DNA of 64,000 bases from Tricholoma matsutake. Lineage: Eukaryota; Basidiomycota; Agaricomycetes; Agaricales; Tricholomataceae. Each line of letters opens with the position of its first letter. The stretch's first letter is position 1. The stretch covers positions 5,828,001-5,892,000 of the forward strand of contig AP026540.1 of assembly GCA_026075535.2 (NCBI GenBank), given 5' to 3'. Below, in pieces: positions 12,159 through 24,646 of this stretch. The translations under genes and the position numbers were made by a program. Below the pieces are notes generated by a model. The model was not told the DNA's origin. It did not search any database and was given only the letters and a program-made list of their open reading frames with translations.

Positions 12159-14408
12159 TCATTCAATTAACCATCGCTTCTGCTGACCGCCAGTTCGCGA
12201 ATGCTTGGAATCAGAGTAATAGCCTTCTTTGCTTCCAAAACTAGAAAGACTATCGCTTCGAGCAAGTAGATGGCCATGCAATGAACCATCGGAAACCTTT
12301 CTTGTCAATGTATGGGCAGTTTGAGGCCGCGTGATGGTCTCAAATGGTCGAGCAAACCTAGTAAAGAATCGAGGTCCTCGAGTTGCGAACCACTTGCTTG
12401 GAAGGGTATCATCACGGCCATTCCGGAACGCGGCAGAGTATGTGGGAACGAGCTTGTCATCCGACGGGAATTCGACCTTCTCTATGTCTGTCGCACCATG
12501 GTAGACGTCGTAGTCGTTAGGTACTACAACTTGATGGGGGCTAACTGTGTATTGCGTTACGCACGTCAGCATAGGTTGGTAACTGACGACGAAACCGACA
12601 TACGATAACGCAGTAACCCTTTTCCGAAATTGAAGCGGCAGATCACGCCTAGGACGAAGCACACCACGGTGAGGAACACAGATGCGGATGCCATGATGCT
12701 GAAAAATCTCCATGTGATAAAGGTCCAACGGAAAGTGGGCGAGAAGAACATGACGCTCCATCCACCGAGATAAAGGAGAGACAGCATCAAGAAGACAAAC
12801 ATCAGAGCCCTGAGCTCGCGACGAACAGCAAACCAACCCTAGGTAAACAAATTAGTCGAGACATAACATGACTCAAGCACAAAATGGTGGTATACCGTTG
12901 TTAGCCACGGAATCGTCAACTATGTCAAATCAAGTAAAAACATACACTGACACGAATTAGGACTTACGATGAGTGTGATGATAGACGTGATTTTATACAA
13001 TTTTTCGAATGTAATCTGATTTTCAATTGCCTCATTGAACAGTTGATCCAGCCACAAAGACACCGTGACTGCGATGAAAAACGTGCACAACTGGATGGCG
13101 ATGGACAAGACCAGAACTATCTGGTAGACTCTATTTATGGTCAATGACGCGCCGACTCGTTTGAAAGTCTGCCATCCAAACAGCTGGAACAGAGCATAAG
13201 GAATGGCTGCTGCATAGCAAAAACAGCTGACCTTGATAAGTTTCCAAGTCAAAAAGCAGGAGACGAGCATTGCACAGGTATTTAATGCCAGACTTGGAAT
13301 CTCTGCCTGGGCTCGGTCACGCCAGTATGCGGGAAGAAGTGAGGTCCCGTTGCATGCGCCGTTCGTAACCACGCGGTTGAAGTCGGATCGGAAATTGGCT
13401 GTGTTCGTGATGTTGAAGACGGCCCAGGCGGTCGCCATCATGTGGGTGATCAGGGAAGCAAGACTATGGGGAATAGACTCGTTAAGAAGCGCAACGATCG
13501 AGATGCCGAGGAGCCAGAGTTGAAAACCAATAAAAACCAGGTCTTCACGTTTAGTGTTGCCAAGGCTTGGGAGAAATTGGCTGCAGTCAGATGGAATTGA
13601 CAACGAAACCTTGCTACTCACACAGAGACAGGCCAGTTCAAGGCCATAAGACACGTTCTATCCAAGAGGGTTGACGCGTTATTAAAGGTCATTCCATTGA
13701 TTTGGACCTCAGTTTGACCATCCACTTGTACAGCCATAACTTGAGCTTCTGTCCGGCTAGTAAGGACCTGCAGATGAAATCAGAAGAAATTGTTACTGAA
13801 CAAGGTGTAGCCCAACCTGGTTCTCGCCGAAGAGATTTTCCTCATGTACAAGGCGGCTTCCAGATGATGGCGTTGGTAAAACGAAAATCGTCACTGTTGG
13901 GGTGGAAGTAGAAGGCAAGCCTGTTGCTTTCAACTGACCCACTGACGAGATTGAGGAGACAGTGGCCGATGTGGAAGCAGAAGTTGAAGATGCAGATAGG
14001 GAAGAAGTAGCAGGAGCAACAGCTTCAGTCTGGGTGCCGGTAACATTGGTTCCCTGAGTTCCGTTCCACACCATATGACAACCAGCGTCATTAAGGCTAA
14101 GGTCGTTTGGTATTGAATCACACATGAAAAGAGAGGGGCCGTCGAGGAATGGTAGGCTGCCATTTGTTGGTTCGCCCTGTACGACGATCCTGCTCAAGAA
14201 GCTGGCAGCTTCAGCGTTGACGGTGAAGGCTTTGATTTGAAGCGAAAGTTGGAGAATGGCATGAAGGAATGAAAACACAAAGTAGGCAAGTGTAAGTCGG
14301 GAGAAGGTGATCCTGTCCCACTGAATTATGTATCAGTATTGGGGGCAATAGAAAACATCCAGAAGTTGCGCACTACAAGTTTCAAAGTTGCAGGAAGGGG
14401 GACATCAT
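12159..14408 (-). CDS. Multi-pass membrane protein of unknown function
   Basis: I do not recognise a named family, although its style (N-terminal helix, Ser/Thr-rich outer loop, then a helix bundle) is familiar among Agaricomycete hypothetical proteins. The start is the ATG pair at 14408/14405; a 14409+ alternative (MRITQLW) does not keep phase across the first intron, whereas MMSPLPATLKL joins in frame to WDRITFSRLTLAYFVF. The first membrane helix is at about residues 20-40. An approximately 150-residue segment follows with NGT and NVT glycosylation sites and a Ser/Thr/Ala-run (about 14060-13930). Further helices read LVFIGFQLWLLGISIVALL, IPSLALNTCAMLVSCFLTW, YQIVLVLSIAIQLCTFFIAV, LMFVFLMLSLLYLGGWSVMF and ASVFLTVVCFVLGVI. 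The tail of about 130 residues is hydrophilic and Ser-rich, ending in QKRWLIE. Confidence 0.75.
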
Positions 14409-15019
14409 TCCACAGCTGCGTTATGCGCATTTCCCTAGCGTTTACCTGCCTACTAGCCTCAAAGGCCAAAAGACTAAAATGAATGAAAGTGCCTCTAGGG
14501 CAATGTGAAGAAGAGAACGTTTTGTACTCTGACAGTCAAGTAGAGGCTCGTCGTGAAGAATTTAAAAGGCCAGCCGAAAGAATAGTTAGGCTTAGTAGAG
14601 AAGATGGTGGAAAGAAGAAGAAACTTATCTCAGTGGCGAGTTGCCACAAACATTGTTACCCACTCCAAGTCGGCAATCAATGCACCCAGTTTCCCTTCAG
14701 ATCCATGTCAATGATATGTTTCCTAAATCGCTTTCAAGCGATGCTATGTGTTGATCGTAGCCAAGATCGTAGCGATCAACATTGACAAGCTGATCATCTA
14801 GACTCGCGACTGCATCAGCACGAAGCTGTGCTCTGCTCGGGAGAGTATACACTTACTTAGAGTCTGTATTCATTGAGAACGCGACCGCGTAATCTAAGCG
14901 CAGACACCTGCTACAAAGGCCGAATGGCACCAACCGTTGAAACCTTAAACAAGCTTATTCACAAATGGTCACCCTCATAGATGCCTCCTCCCTTTTCAGC
15001 TCCACAACAATGATCAGGT

Positions 15020-15112
15020 TGCAAAACTTTGGACGGGGTTGACATCTTGATTGTCAATGCAACGGGCAGTGGGAAGACAGATTATTTCTTTATGGTACAT
15101 GCATATTAGTAG
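15020..15112 (+). pseudogene. Relic of an SF2/RecQ-type helicase (motif I only)
   Basis: One frame reads TLDGVDILIVNATGSGKTDY followed by FFM and then a stop within 20 bases. ATGSGKT preceded by a D-I/V-hydrophobic strand is the classic helicase motif I, as in DNA-repeat-associated RecQ-like helicases common in basidiomycetes. Upstream, a neighbouring frame reads RLQNFGRG, as if one base had been lost. No other helicase motif is visible nearby, so this is at most a fragment; chance resemblance is possible. Confidence 0.3.
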
Positions 15113-15125
15113 CGGTCAAAGTAGG

Positions 15126-15166
15126 GCGATTATCCGCTGATTATGCCATTTTTGGGACATAATCGC
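15126..15166. repeat. Inverted repeat, 8-bp arms (GCGATTAT / ATAATCGC)
   Basis: Arms at 15126-15133 and 15159-15166 are perfect reverse complements around a 25-base spacer. Within and beyond it, ATTATGCCA is echoed by TGGCAATAAT, and CCATTATGG is itself palindromic. Nested short palindromes of this kind suit the end of a decayed transposable element or a hairpin. Confidence 0.4.
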
Positions 15167-15885
15167 CATTATGGCAATAATCGCGAATCGCCTCTGGAGG
15201 ATTATTTGGACGGATTATTCGATCTGCTTACATTTTGCTTACACGCAGGCGGCAGAACCTGTCAAAAGAATCGTGGCCCATATTCGTCAAGTAATCCGAG
15301 TCGTGCTCAATACATATTCCTTCATAGCGAGACTGACTCGCAGGTGGCTATTGTTTCTGTTGGTATCGAGGTCCCTCATTATTCGACGGTCATTCTTTTC
15401 GGAGATCCCTGCAGATACAAACGAACTCTATCCAAAAGTCTAGTTGGGTAGGGAGAAAGAAATTCTGGCTTCCATTTTATGGTTGGTGCTGTGGTGAGGT
15501 TGCAGGTACTGATGGTGGAGAATATTGAGAGACATGTCCAGTGGTCAATTTTAGTGTAACATAGAAATAGTCGGGATGAATAGGGGTCGGAACGTGGATG
15601 ATGTGGTGATATGCCACTGGTTGGCCGCATAATTTCCCCAGCTTGCGGGAATCCAACGAGAATCATGACAGCTCACGGAGACCTTGATGAACGCTTAATG
15701 TGATAACTTATTGACTTATATACGCGCGTGCGCTTCGAAGCACTATTGGTGGCACGGCGAGACCATTAAAGATTGATGAACGTCCTCGCACAACTTGAAA
15801 GAAAAAGTTTTGAATTTTACGGTACAGGAGACTAAGCAATACAATTGTACATATCTTGTATAAAGTTCTTTCACACTTCGAGTTG

Positions 15886-18800
15886 TCACACCTGATACCA
15901 GCGCTTCTCCCCAATAAACCAGAAGACCCCCTTCTCTTCTCTCTCGTCAAGCGGGCCTACATCTCGATCGATCAAGTGTTCGCACCGCATTTTCATAAAT
16001 CCTTCATTCTCCAAGAAGCGCAGAAGGTCGTTCACTTCTTGCCTGTCATATACTGATCGAAGTCTCCACCGCAGCTCGGCCTGATAGTAAGGTAAGTTGT
16101 GGATCAAAATTCGAAGAAAGACACACTTGTGAGATGCCTGGCCGGAAAATGATCACGCCTAGAACAGCCCTGAGCGCTGTCTCCCAAAAGTCAACAATCT
16201 TCAACCCCGATATATCTAACCAGCGCCGGGGGAAATGTCTTATAGGAGGGCTCTCGGACACCAAAACTGACCAGTTCTTGAGGTATGCCGACGACACTAA
16301 GACAAGGGTGGAATATCCTGCCCAAAATAGCAGTGGGACAGATGACTCCGTTAGTTTCTTAACGACGGATAAGTGCTGTCCATTGGACAGACCCTGCAAG
16401 AAATATCAGCAAATTTCAAAATTTATTGTACTCAATAAATTGCGACATACTCGAAGGCGGCTTTTCGTAACACCATGTTCCTTTGCGTCCTGGACCATGG
16501 TCAAGATCTGCGTGGCTACCTCTATCTCCTGCGGATGAAGGGACTCCTTGATTGATGTCCATTCTTCTCCCAGACAAGTGGCACAATCAACAGACGCATT
16601 CCCGGACATTCGTCTACAACATGCGACACTACCGTCAGTCGAACCGTGCTCAGGAGACACTTCATTCGCCAACTCGACAAAGGGTGTAACGGGAGATGAA
16701 TCTACGCTTCGGGTCGCCAGAGGCGTCTCTGATGATCTTTCTGTACGAATATGGATGACCGTCTCAATCTGATCGTCATCTGCAAAAGATTGGCGTCGAG
16801 AGACAGGCTGGCATTGATACAGAAGCGACTCATACCTGCTTTCTTACTGTTCCAATCAAGAGTTGGACGTGCAAGCTGTGCGTGTGATGTGTCGACATTG
16901 AACTCGACCTAAATTATTTATGAGCAATGCAGAGGCAGAACCAAAACTTCACGACAACCTTATTTTCCGAAACAAGCTGGATCAATGCAGCAAGGTCTCC
17001 ATCTGTTGCCAGCAGAGGCCATTCGCGCCATGTATCGTCTTGCATCGAGATATCTTCCAGAGCAACAGCATCTTGGAATGTGTCACGAGGAATCGACCCT
17101 CCGATGGCATTCTGATTCCTGAAAGGAGAACCTGTCAATCCGCAACAGAAGAGAGTGCGGCAGAACCTACACTTCGGAGATCTTCAACTGCCTTCCTGGT
17201 TTCTGCTTTTGAGGATCTCGGACCAGTTTGGAGAGCACACCACGATTAAGCAAGTTTCTTGCTGCAGGTGAAACATATTGCTCTCCCACGTTGTGTAACA
17301 GTGTAGAGGCAGACTCAGGGTCATAGCGTTCATTCGGCGTTCCCAAAGCCATCTGAGTGCCGGTAAGCAGTTTGAAAAGAAAGAATAATGGATTTCATCA
17401 CCTTCAGTCCGGCCTCGGCTAAAGATATGGCTTCTGATTGCCCTTCCCCTGTAAATAACATATCTTCAACGGATTTGTTAAAAGGTTGCCGTAACATCCG
17501 TTTTTCGCGACCCTCCTCCACAACTGCGTTCCATACAAAGTCCCACGTTGGGACTGTAGGAGCAGTTTCTACAACATCGTACTGGTCCAGAAGTTGATCT
17601 AATGACGCTGGAAGTATAGTCCCGGCGATCTCTTTTGGCTGTGAAAATCCAACACGTCTGCAAAAACTTTCATATTGGAAATTGAGTTGGTTTTGGGAAA
17701 CTTACAGCGCATTTTTGTCAACATGCTGGCGGAGAAATTCAATGTGCTTGATGAGGTTAAAGTTACTCGGACTTTGGGGATCGTCGTCCGGTAGGACCGT
17801 TGTGCCTCTATGTTGCATCCAGAGCTCATACCATCGATCCTCCAGGCGGTTCAGATACGTTTCGTTGCCTGGAATTTCTCTGATGTGAGCTAGCCGTTGG
17901 CGTACCGTGTTTCGAGGGACCGCGGGAAAGACTTGTTCGAATGCTGCCCAGTCAAGCCGTGGTAAGCTCCGACAACGAGCTTTGATAATAGCAGATGCGT
18001 CGCGCGCGAGCTCCTCGTAGTCTCGATTCCATTGAAAGCGATGTCGACGCAGCGCCTTCGGTTTAATTTCAGGTGATTCTATCCATGTAATGACGATCTT
18101 GCTCGATGTTCATTTCAAGTTCCATTAAAAACGCACCTTCAACATCTTTACTCTTCCGTTTGCGTTTGACATCATCCTTTTGAATGAGAGCTGGACCTTG
18201 TTGCGCGATGAGCGCTTGGATTGATTTTTCAGGGGGGTTTGCAACTGCTGCAGGCGGCGCTGGGACCGATACAGGCGCCGTTCGTGAAACAAAAGTCCGC
18301 TTATCTGCCACTTTCAGCACTCGTTTTGAAGCAGTGTCTGCCTCATGCAGTGCCTCCGTAATTTCAGATTCCCACTTTTGGATATCTTTCGTCGAACCCG
18401 CTTGCAAGAAGCGAGCCCGCACTCGGCGCACACGAATGGATGCGGCATCTTCCAATGGTATGGGATGAAGTCGAAGTAAAATAGATTCCCACTCCTCTTC
18501 TCGCTGATTCCGGGCGGCCGCAGCTTTCTTGGCAAGGGAAGCTTTGGCAGCTGCTGCCCGCTTCGCACGTTTCTCAGTTGTCTGGCGATCAGCTTTTCGA
18601 CGAGCTTTCTGCAGTTCTTCCGAAAGCTTTTCGTGAATTTTCTCGAAGAACGTTCTGACTGTCTGCTGTGGTGCACTGATGACCCAGGAGATCTTCTGGA
18701 TCTGCCCTTCCCCACTATCCTCGTCTTGTAAGGGAGTATATGTAGTTGAGGGATCAGTGAACCGTTTCATATACTGCATCTGATGCCATGTCAAGATATA

Positions 18801-21800
18801 GTCCGCGTTCCATGAAATACTTCGGCGAAGAGAGCGAGCGACACTCATTTCTTCGCTCGGTGGTCCCATAATACTTACTGAGTTAGAAGGAGTGATTATG
18901 GCCGTGTTGGTACAAGCTTCCTTAAGCAATCTCCAATATGTTAAGCCATCAGCGCGGCAAGCCACCGGAACGTCCTGCCAGAAAGGAGGGGTAACCTCCG
19001 AAGCGGCCCAGACGTGCAACGACGCAACATCGTTGAAATGCCAATATACAGGCGCTGCCATTGGCGTACTGACCGTCCAGCCATCCAAGGAAGCTAGGTT
19101 AAAAGCATTTGGACGATTTGCCATTGGTTCGCAGGTAATCCAAGGTGTACCAGAAGTGGACGGCTGTAAAGGAGTCACCAGTTTCAACGCCCGTAGCATT
19201 TCCAAGATATCGAGAAATCGGGAACGAGCCCTTGATCTACCGATCTGAAGTAGAAAATTGAGGTTGGAAGGAATATCCCGGGCGAGGGTTTGGCGGCCTT
19301 GGTCGGTAGTAAGAAATCGGGTAAGGTCTTCGTCGTGCGACAGTGACGATACCAGAGAGCAGTAGAGGCCAAGAGGAATGTCGTGGACGAAGAACGACAC
19401 ATCGAGTATTCTACGGTCTTGTGAAATGATATTGGAGGAAGGATTCCCCGTGTCAAAAGCGCCGAGAGCGGAGAGATGCAATTCACGGGCCCTTACTACT
19501 TTACCCACAATGAACCCGTATAGTTGCCCAAGAGTCGTTCTTTCCGTAAGCAGCACCTCTCGGATAATATTATCGTCGTAAGAGAAAAGTTGATCTGCAC
19601 GGGCGACATTTTTGCTCCAACGCTCCTTACGGTCGATACCGGGCTCCTCCATCTGGAGTAACTGTAGTGGAAGGGCACCTCGTGCTATGGAAGTAGGATC
19701 AGCGCCATACTCTACCCGCTCATCTAACTTCAAGACAGTGCCCTGTTGTGGAGAAGGTTGGATGCCGCGCGCCAGATCAGCAAAGAAAGCGTTTAACTTC
19801 TCCTGCTCAATAGTAGGCAGATATACAATGCTGGCCGGGCGGCGTACTCCTGTATGTGTCATAATGGCCGTTTTGAGTTGCTTGATTCGACCTCGCATTT
19901 CCATGTTGTTGAAAGTCGTAGCCGCAGTACGTTTATCTGTCCTGGTACCGACTGGGGCACTGGTAGCTTCACCAGCCTTTGCCATGGATTCCAGCAATGC
20001 CATATGCTCTTCGAAAAACTCTTTCGTTTGGATATTCACGATACCACCCATGATTTCAACAACCCGATATAATTCATTTTCACGTCGCAGGTGGGACACA
20101 TTGAGCTTCGGAAACCCCAGTTTTTTGGATTCGTGCACCGCCTCGGTGTGTTTTGCATTTGGAGGTGCTGATGTGGGCTCCCGCTCAGGCGGTTTACTGC
20201 GCGCAGAAAGATCAACGAGTGGCGCTATTGACGATCCAAATGATGTCTGTACCCATATAAGTTAGTGCTGCGTCGAAATTATGTAGTTTCAGACTTGCCG
20301 AAAGGAAACCTGTCTGAGCATCCTCAAGGTCTGTACGCCTGTGGTGACTACAGGAAGAGATGATTCCAATGCCTTCCACGAATCCACGATGGGTCGGAGA
20401 AGCCGACAGCGTGCTTGAATCTGAGGATACAGTGACAGGGTGCTCCTCTTGTCGCTTGCCCATCGGCATTCGAGCACTAATCACCTCAGGCAGTAGGGAA
20501 TGAACACCATGTTCGAGAGATGACTGTTGCTGAGCCGAGGATACATGGTCGACTTCAGTACCCGTTTTCTGAGAAGGAAAGGGTTCCGTCGTGTTTGGTG
20601 TTTCGATCCTAAAGTCTGTTGAAGAGGGGATATCTGATAATGGGGATTCCATCGCAGCGGCTTCTTCGCCTATCGGGAGTGTAATCTCAACGTCGTCGTT
20701 TGCAGACTGCCCCTTGTCGAGCCGCCCTCGTTTCTTCGGCACACCCTCCTCACTGTCATCCTCCGTGGGTACAGATCGACCCCGTTTTCGGAGCTCAACA
20801 GTCTCCTGTTCCTCCTCTCCGGAAGCGCGACTACGCTTTTGCGACAAGTCCGACTTTACCTTCGGTGGACGACCGCGTTTCTTGACGACCTTCTCTCCAT
20901 TCTCAGGTTTAGGTTTAGGAGGGCGACCGCGCTTTTTGACCTCTGCTATCATAAGCTGTTAGCTGCTAAAGATGGAAACAACAAAGCACACGCACCCACG
21001 TCTCCTCCCCCCAACCGCCTCTTTTTCGTAAGTTGAGTCTGTTCAGCCTCTGAGATATTTCCATCATCTGCGACTTCCTGGTCTCGCTTCCGCTTATTGG
21101 CTTTCCTCCGAGTTCTCGAGTCCTCCCCAACAGGGTATTTCCTTGGCCTGCCTTGCTTTACGGTTCCATCAGGAAGAATGGGGTTTGTCAGTAGATGCTT
21201 CCTAGGTTTTGCATTCTTGGTTTTTGCTTTATCTTGGAAGTCGTCCTGATACTTGGACAATGCATTTTGGTCACTGTAGAAGAGATTTGGGTCAACTTCG
21301 AGGAATCCACCGACGTTTGTAAAATCAACATCAGCATAACCCGCGGTAGAGTTGTCCAGATTCTCCTTGATCACAAGCTTCCTGTACGACGCAACGGTGT
21401 AGTAACGATGACGGCGTTCGCGACCGCTTGTCTCCATTAAACCAACAATCCCAAGGTCGCTGAGATGGGATGAAGGTGGAAACTTCTCCGCTCGGGCTAG
21501 AAGGAGTTCGATAGTTCGTTTATCGAATCGACAGAGAGCCGCCGAGAGTTCCTATTATCAAAACATGATCAACCTGCATTCATCTCCATACTCTTCATGC
21601 TTAATGCTTACATTAAGAGTCATACCAGCCATACCAGCGTCTTCAAGAAGATCGATTATCTGTCTGTGAATTGTAATATTCATTCTGATACCGGATTGCT
21701 CGCCTAATAAAAGTCAGCTCAAGAGAAAATCAGCTTCTAAGCGGTCACTGACTGATATCCTTTTCATCATCATCACCGTCGACAGGTTGTGCGACAACCG

Positions 21801-23178
21801 CATCGTCGTCCAGATCTTCTCGAGGCCGATCCTTGGAAACTAAACGAAAGCATTTGACTGATGCATTGAGCGACTTTTTCCTGTTACTTGGCACGACAAC
21901 TTTCTCGATAACACCTTGCTGAATCAGCTCGCGAATTCTACTTTGAAAGAATCGACGATCAGTCTTAGAAGGGTTAGAAAATCCCTACGAGGTGCGAAGG
22001 CGTTACATTGGACAAAAACTGACTGTGTCGGAAAGTACGCACGAGAGTTATCAACATATTGTTGGCTGCATGCATATGATTCCTGGAGGCGTTAAGCAAC
22101 TTGACGACGCGTGCACGTATAAGAGGTAAGCTGGACAGATGTCGGGCATCGATAGGGGTGAACTCCATAGATTTAAGATCTGTGACTCTGTCTTCCTCGT
22201 CATTGGGCAGCTCTATCGCCGGCTCTCGAGAAGATTTGTTCGCATCATCGGCACGGAGCTCTTCTTCGCGAATAGCTCTCCAAGACGGACTGCGATCGAA
22301 GAAATATTTGTGGATGCAAAAATGTGTACCTACACCCCCGCGCCTGACTTTCACTCTAGATAAAGAATCAGTCTAATCAACGCAAGCAGTGGATCACTTT
22401 TCTTACACTAGATCGAGTTCAGTCAGCTGTCGAACGAGGTAGAAGCAGGTCTTCTGGTCGTATTTAGACTGCTGTCCAAGCTCGACAACGGTGACGCCGT
22501 TATCCCTACCGCGAGTGATTATTTGAAGCGCGGAATATACCATGGGGCTCAATTTTGGAAACTAAGGGCGTCACGGTTAACAGCGTCAGGTAACTTCTTG
22601 GATTATTGGACAAACCCGAATGTGCGAACCAGTGATAGCGGCATAGATAGCGTCCGAATCCAGGGCGATTCGTAACTTGTCGCCATACTCTTGCTTCAAG
22701 TCCTCCAAAGACCTATTCTTCGCATCTGGGACCAGGTCAAGTTCGGTCGGCTTCGTCTCGATATGCTCTTCGCCCTTCTCTCTGGCCTTACGTTTAGCAC
22801 TAATTTGTGGAGCAATCCATACGTCGAAAGTCACTCCCGCGGGAATCGTGCCGACCCGCACAGCCGGCCGCTGTACCACGAGCGACCATACGAAGGCACA
22901 AAATGCATCGTCCGGCGTCTGGGGAGTTCTACTGTGGGTGTAGAATTCGACAATGAAGTCCCGCAAACGAGAGACATCACACCCTACAATGCATATTTTT
23001 AATGGTAAGTCATCAGGCGAGGCGGAAATTAAAATTAAAAGGGTGTGCGATGGTGACAAGGCGGGTTCGAACTCACGAACCCTACAAGATTCTAAAGCAG
23101 CATCACATGATGGCGACACTCACCAAGATCGCCGTCAAACGACAGTTCACGGAGACAGTGGTGGAGGAGCTCATCCAT
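15886..23178 (-). CDS. TFC3: TFIIIC B-block-binding subunit (Tfc3 type)
   Basis: Largest subunit of TFIIIC, binding the B box of tRNA genes and recruiting TFIIIB for RNA polymerase III. It starts MDELLHHCLRELSFDGDLG at 23178, then intron 1, then CDVSRLRDFIVEFYTHS. The winged-helix B-block region includes KVRRGGVGTHFCIHKYFFDR (about 22354-22290). A linker at about 21440-20700 carries AT-hook cores (KKRGRPPK twice, KQGRPRK, RKRGRS, KKRGRLD) that should add minor-groove DNA contact. The large exon 20138-18069 holds the extended winged-helix part (LGFPKLNVSHLRRENELYRV; RADQLFSYDDNIIREVLLTE) and a Lys/Ala-rich coiled segment (about 18640-18480). The C-terminal exons run to GVFWFIGEKRWYQV and the stop at 15886. 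At 7.3 kb with a dozen or more introns it is the longest gene here; exact exon ends in 15.9-18.0 kb are approximate. Confidence 0.85.
23063..23082. repeat. B-box-like palindrome inside TFC3 intron 1
   Basis: GGGTTCG and CGAACCC form 7-bp arms around six bases. The plus strand contains GGTTCGAACTC at 23064-23074, close to the B-box consensus GGTTCGANTCC. No A box at the expected distance and no foldable tRNA were found, so it is not called a tRNA. Confidence 0.4.
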
Positions 23179-23660
23179 CGCTGACGGTAAGCAGACTTGG
23201 ACCTCCACAAACTCCAGAGATGAGTGAAACCGAGGCCCTCAGAGGATTAGGGAGAAATTTGCACCTGGATTATCTATATGTCAGAGGCCTTGAAACGACT
23301 TGGTATGCATACTAACTTAGTCTAATTCAGATCAGTTGCAAATCAGTTGAATCAGACTGTCGCTTGTCGTCAATAATCTGAAGGTCTGTGACTCAGATGT
23401 GACGTCGACTCTGTGACAGACAACGCCTCCATTTTGCTCAACGGAATTTCACCATGCAGAGGCACCACGGTTCCAAGTTGTACAACATCTGGTATTACTT
23501 CCAGTAGAAGGGTAATGTAACATAGTGCGTATAAGCAGCGATAGCCGTCCGCCATAGGAGAAATGACGATGCCTTTTCGTATCTATAAGTAGTGGATTTC
23601 CGGGTGATCTACCTCTGCCATCCCAGAAAAGAAATAACGATAAGTCAATCATATTGCGGC
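23179..23660. other. Intergenic, TFC3 promoter side
   Basis: 482 bp between the UPS2-type stop and the TFC3 start, both on the minus strand. No supported gene. Short open readings here lack motifs. Confidence 0.5.
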
Positions 23661-24305
23661 TCACACGTGAGCCTGCTCCAATTGCCGTTCTTCCCATAGT
23701 GTCCGAAGGACGTCCGTGAAGCCAAGCTTGCCGAGGTTTGCGTTCTGCTCAAACCGTTGCACTAGCCATCTCTCTAGACTATCTGCAGCCGTTCTCCACA
23801 ATGCCATTCGCGCCTGTATTTCCGCCGTCTGTGAAAAGGATGTCCGCTTAATGCCGACAGGAGAGTAGCGTATCCGCTCGAAACATGTTGCGAATTGGGA
23901 CAATGAGAGGTTGACAGAGGTGATGGTAGCATGTTGTTTGGCAGGATCTACGAATATTATTTCCCGAACAAATGCATCCTCTGAGCCGCCAAAGAGCTGG
24001 GAGAAGGAAATATGAGTGATACTACGGCCGACGGAGATTGTGTTCGCACCTTTACGATCCATGCGGGTGTTTTCTGCTTGCATCCAAGCACACGTTCCGT
24101 TCTGATAATTCCTGTTTGTGGGTCGACAGAGCGGTCTATCACGTCTACGCTGATGACATGCGAGCACTTGGGATTAGGATATTTGTGCCACATTCCAATA
24201 ACGACATGAGACCATGGATGGCTATTGAATAGGATCAGAAATAGGTCTTGACAATGTGCCGAGAGCGACTCACTCATAGTTAAAAGCTTGCGAAAAGAAA
24301 TGCAT
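23661..24305 (-). CDS. UPS2: PRELI/MSF1-domain protein, UPS2/PRELID3 type
   Basis: UPS2/PRELID3 proteins with Mdm35 carry phosphatidylserine across the mitochondrial intermembrane space for phosphatidylethanolamine synthesis. Three exons, 24305-24274, 24221-24050 and 23996-23661, give 179 codons in frame. It starts MHFFSQAFNYDHPWSHVVIG, then MWHKYPNPKCSHVISVDVID, TERVLGCKQKTPAWIVK and LFGGSEDAFVREIIFVDP. Later RFEQNANLGKLGFTDVL matches the conserved UPS2 ending (ENAKKGKMGF in yeast). The first intron position (TATGA/GTGAGT, before HPW) is the same as in the UPS1-type gene at 2913, pointing to common ancestry. The protein is close to the PRELI-domain minimum with almost no tail. Confidence 0.88.
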
Positions 24306-24646
24306 TAGACGAAAGATTAGAATTTGAGAGGGGTAAGCAAACTTGGAGTCGATGACCTGAAAAAACCTATGTAGGCGGCGGCACCTCGGCAACTGTGCGG
24401 AGAAAACCGTAGATTATAGATTATTGCATAACTCCGGCTCGGTCTCTGCGTACGTGCAATCCTGCTTGAATCCAGCAACAAGAGGCTCTATGTGTTACTA
24501 GTTGGTCAAACTTCGCATTCAAGCTGAAGATTCGATTGGAATTCCAATATATCCAGATGAATTTTGCAAGAATATCGCGCTAACATTACTTGCACGTGTA
24601 CTAGATACTACCTATGTCTTAATATTAATAATAACATGTACAAGTG
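24306..24646. other. Intergenic, nothing recognised
   Basis: 341 bp between the ABCD transporter stop and the UPS2-type start. It is moderately AT-rich and presumably holds the UPS2 promoter. Confidence 0.5.

Larger units (their letters stand above)
14431..15885. other. 1.4-kb gene-poor gap with helicase-motif relic and inverted repeats
   Basis: No intact gene is supported. Two details stand out and are listed separately: a short reading with a Walker-A/helicase motif I at 15041-15094 and a set of AT-rich inverted repeats at 15126-15180. Longer open readings (for example 15143-15451 plus) have no recognisable motif. The stretch separates two minus-strand genes and looks like the decayed remains of an inserted element. 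Confidence 0.45.

Noticed and set aside
14428..14430. ATG (MRITQLW) as start of the multi-pass membrane protein
   Set aside because: The frame does not survive the first intron; the ATG at 14408 in another frame joins in phase to WDRITFSRL.
19612..20265. 217-codon plus-strand open reading
   Set aside because: Antisense shadow of the large TFC3 exon, whose minus-strand translation is clearly conserved.
23041..23110. Possible tRNA gene inside TFC3 intron 1
   Set aside because: A T-loop-like GTTCGAAC is present, but neither strand gives a paired T stem, anticodon arm or acceptor stem.
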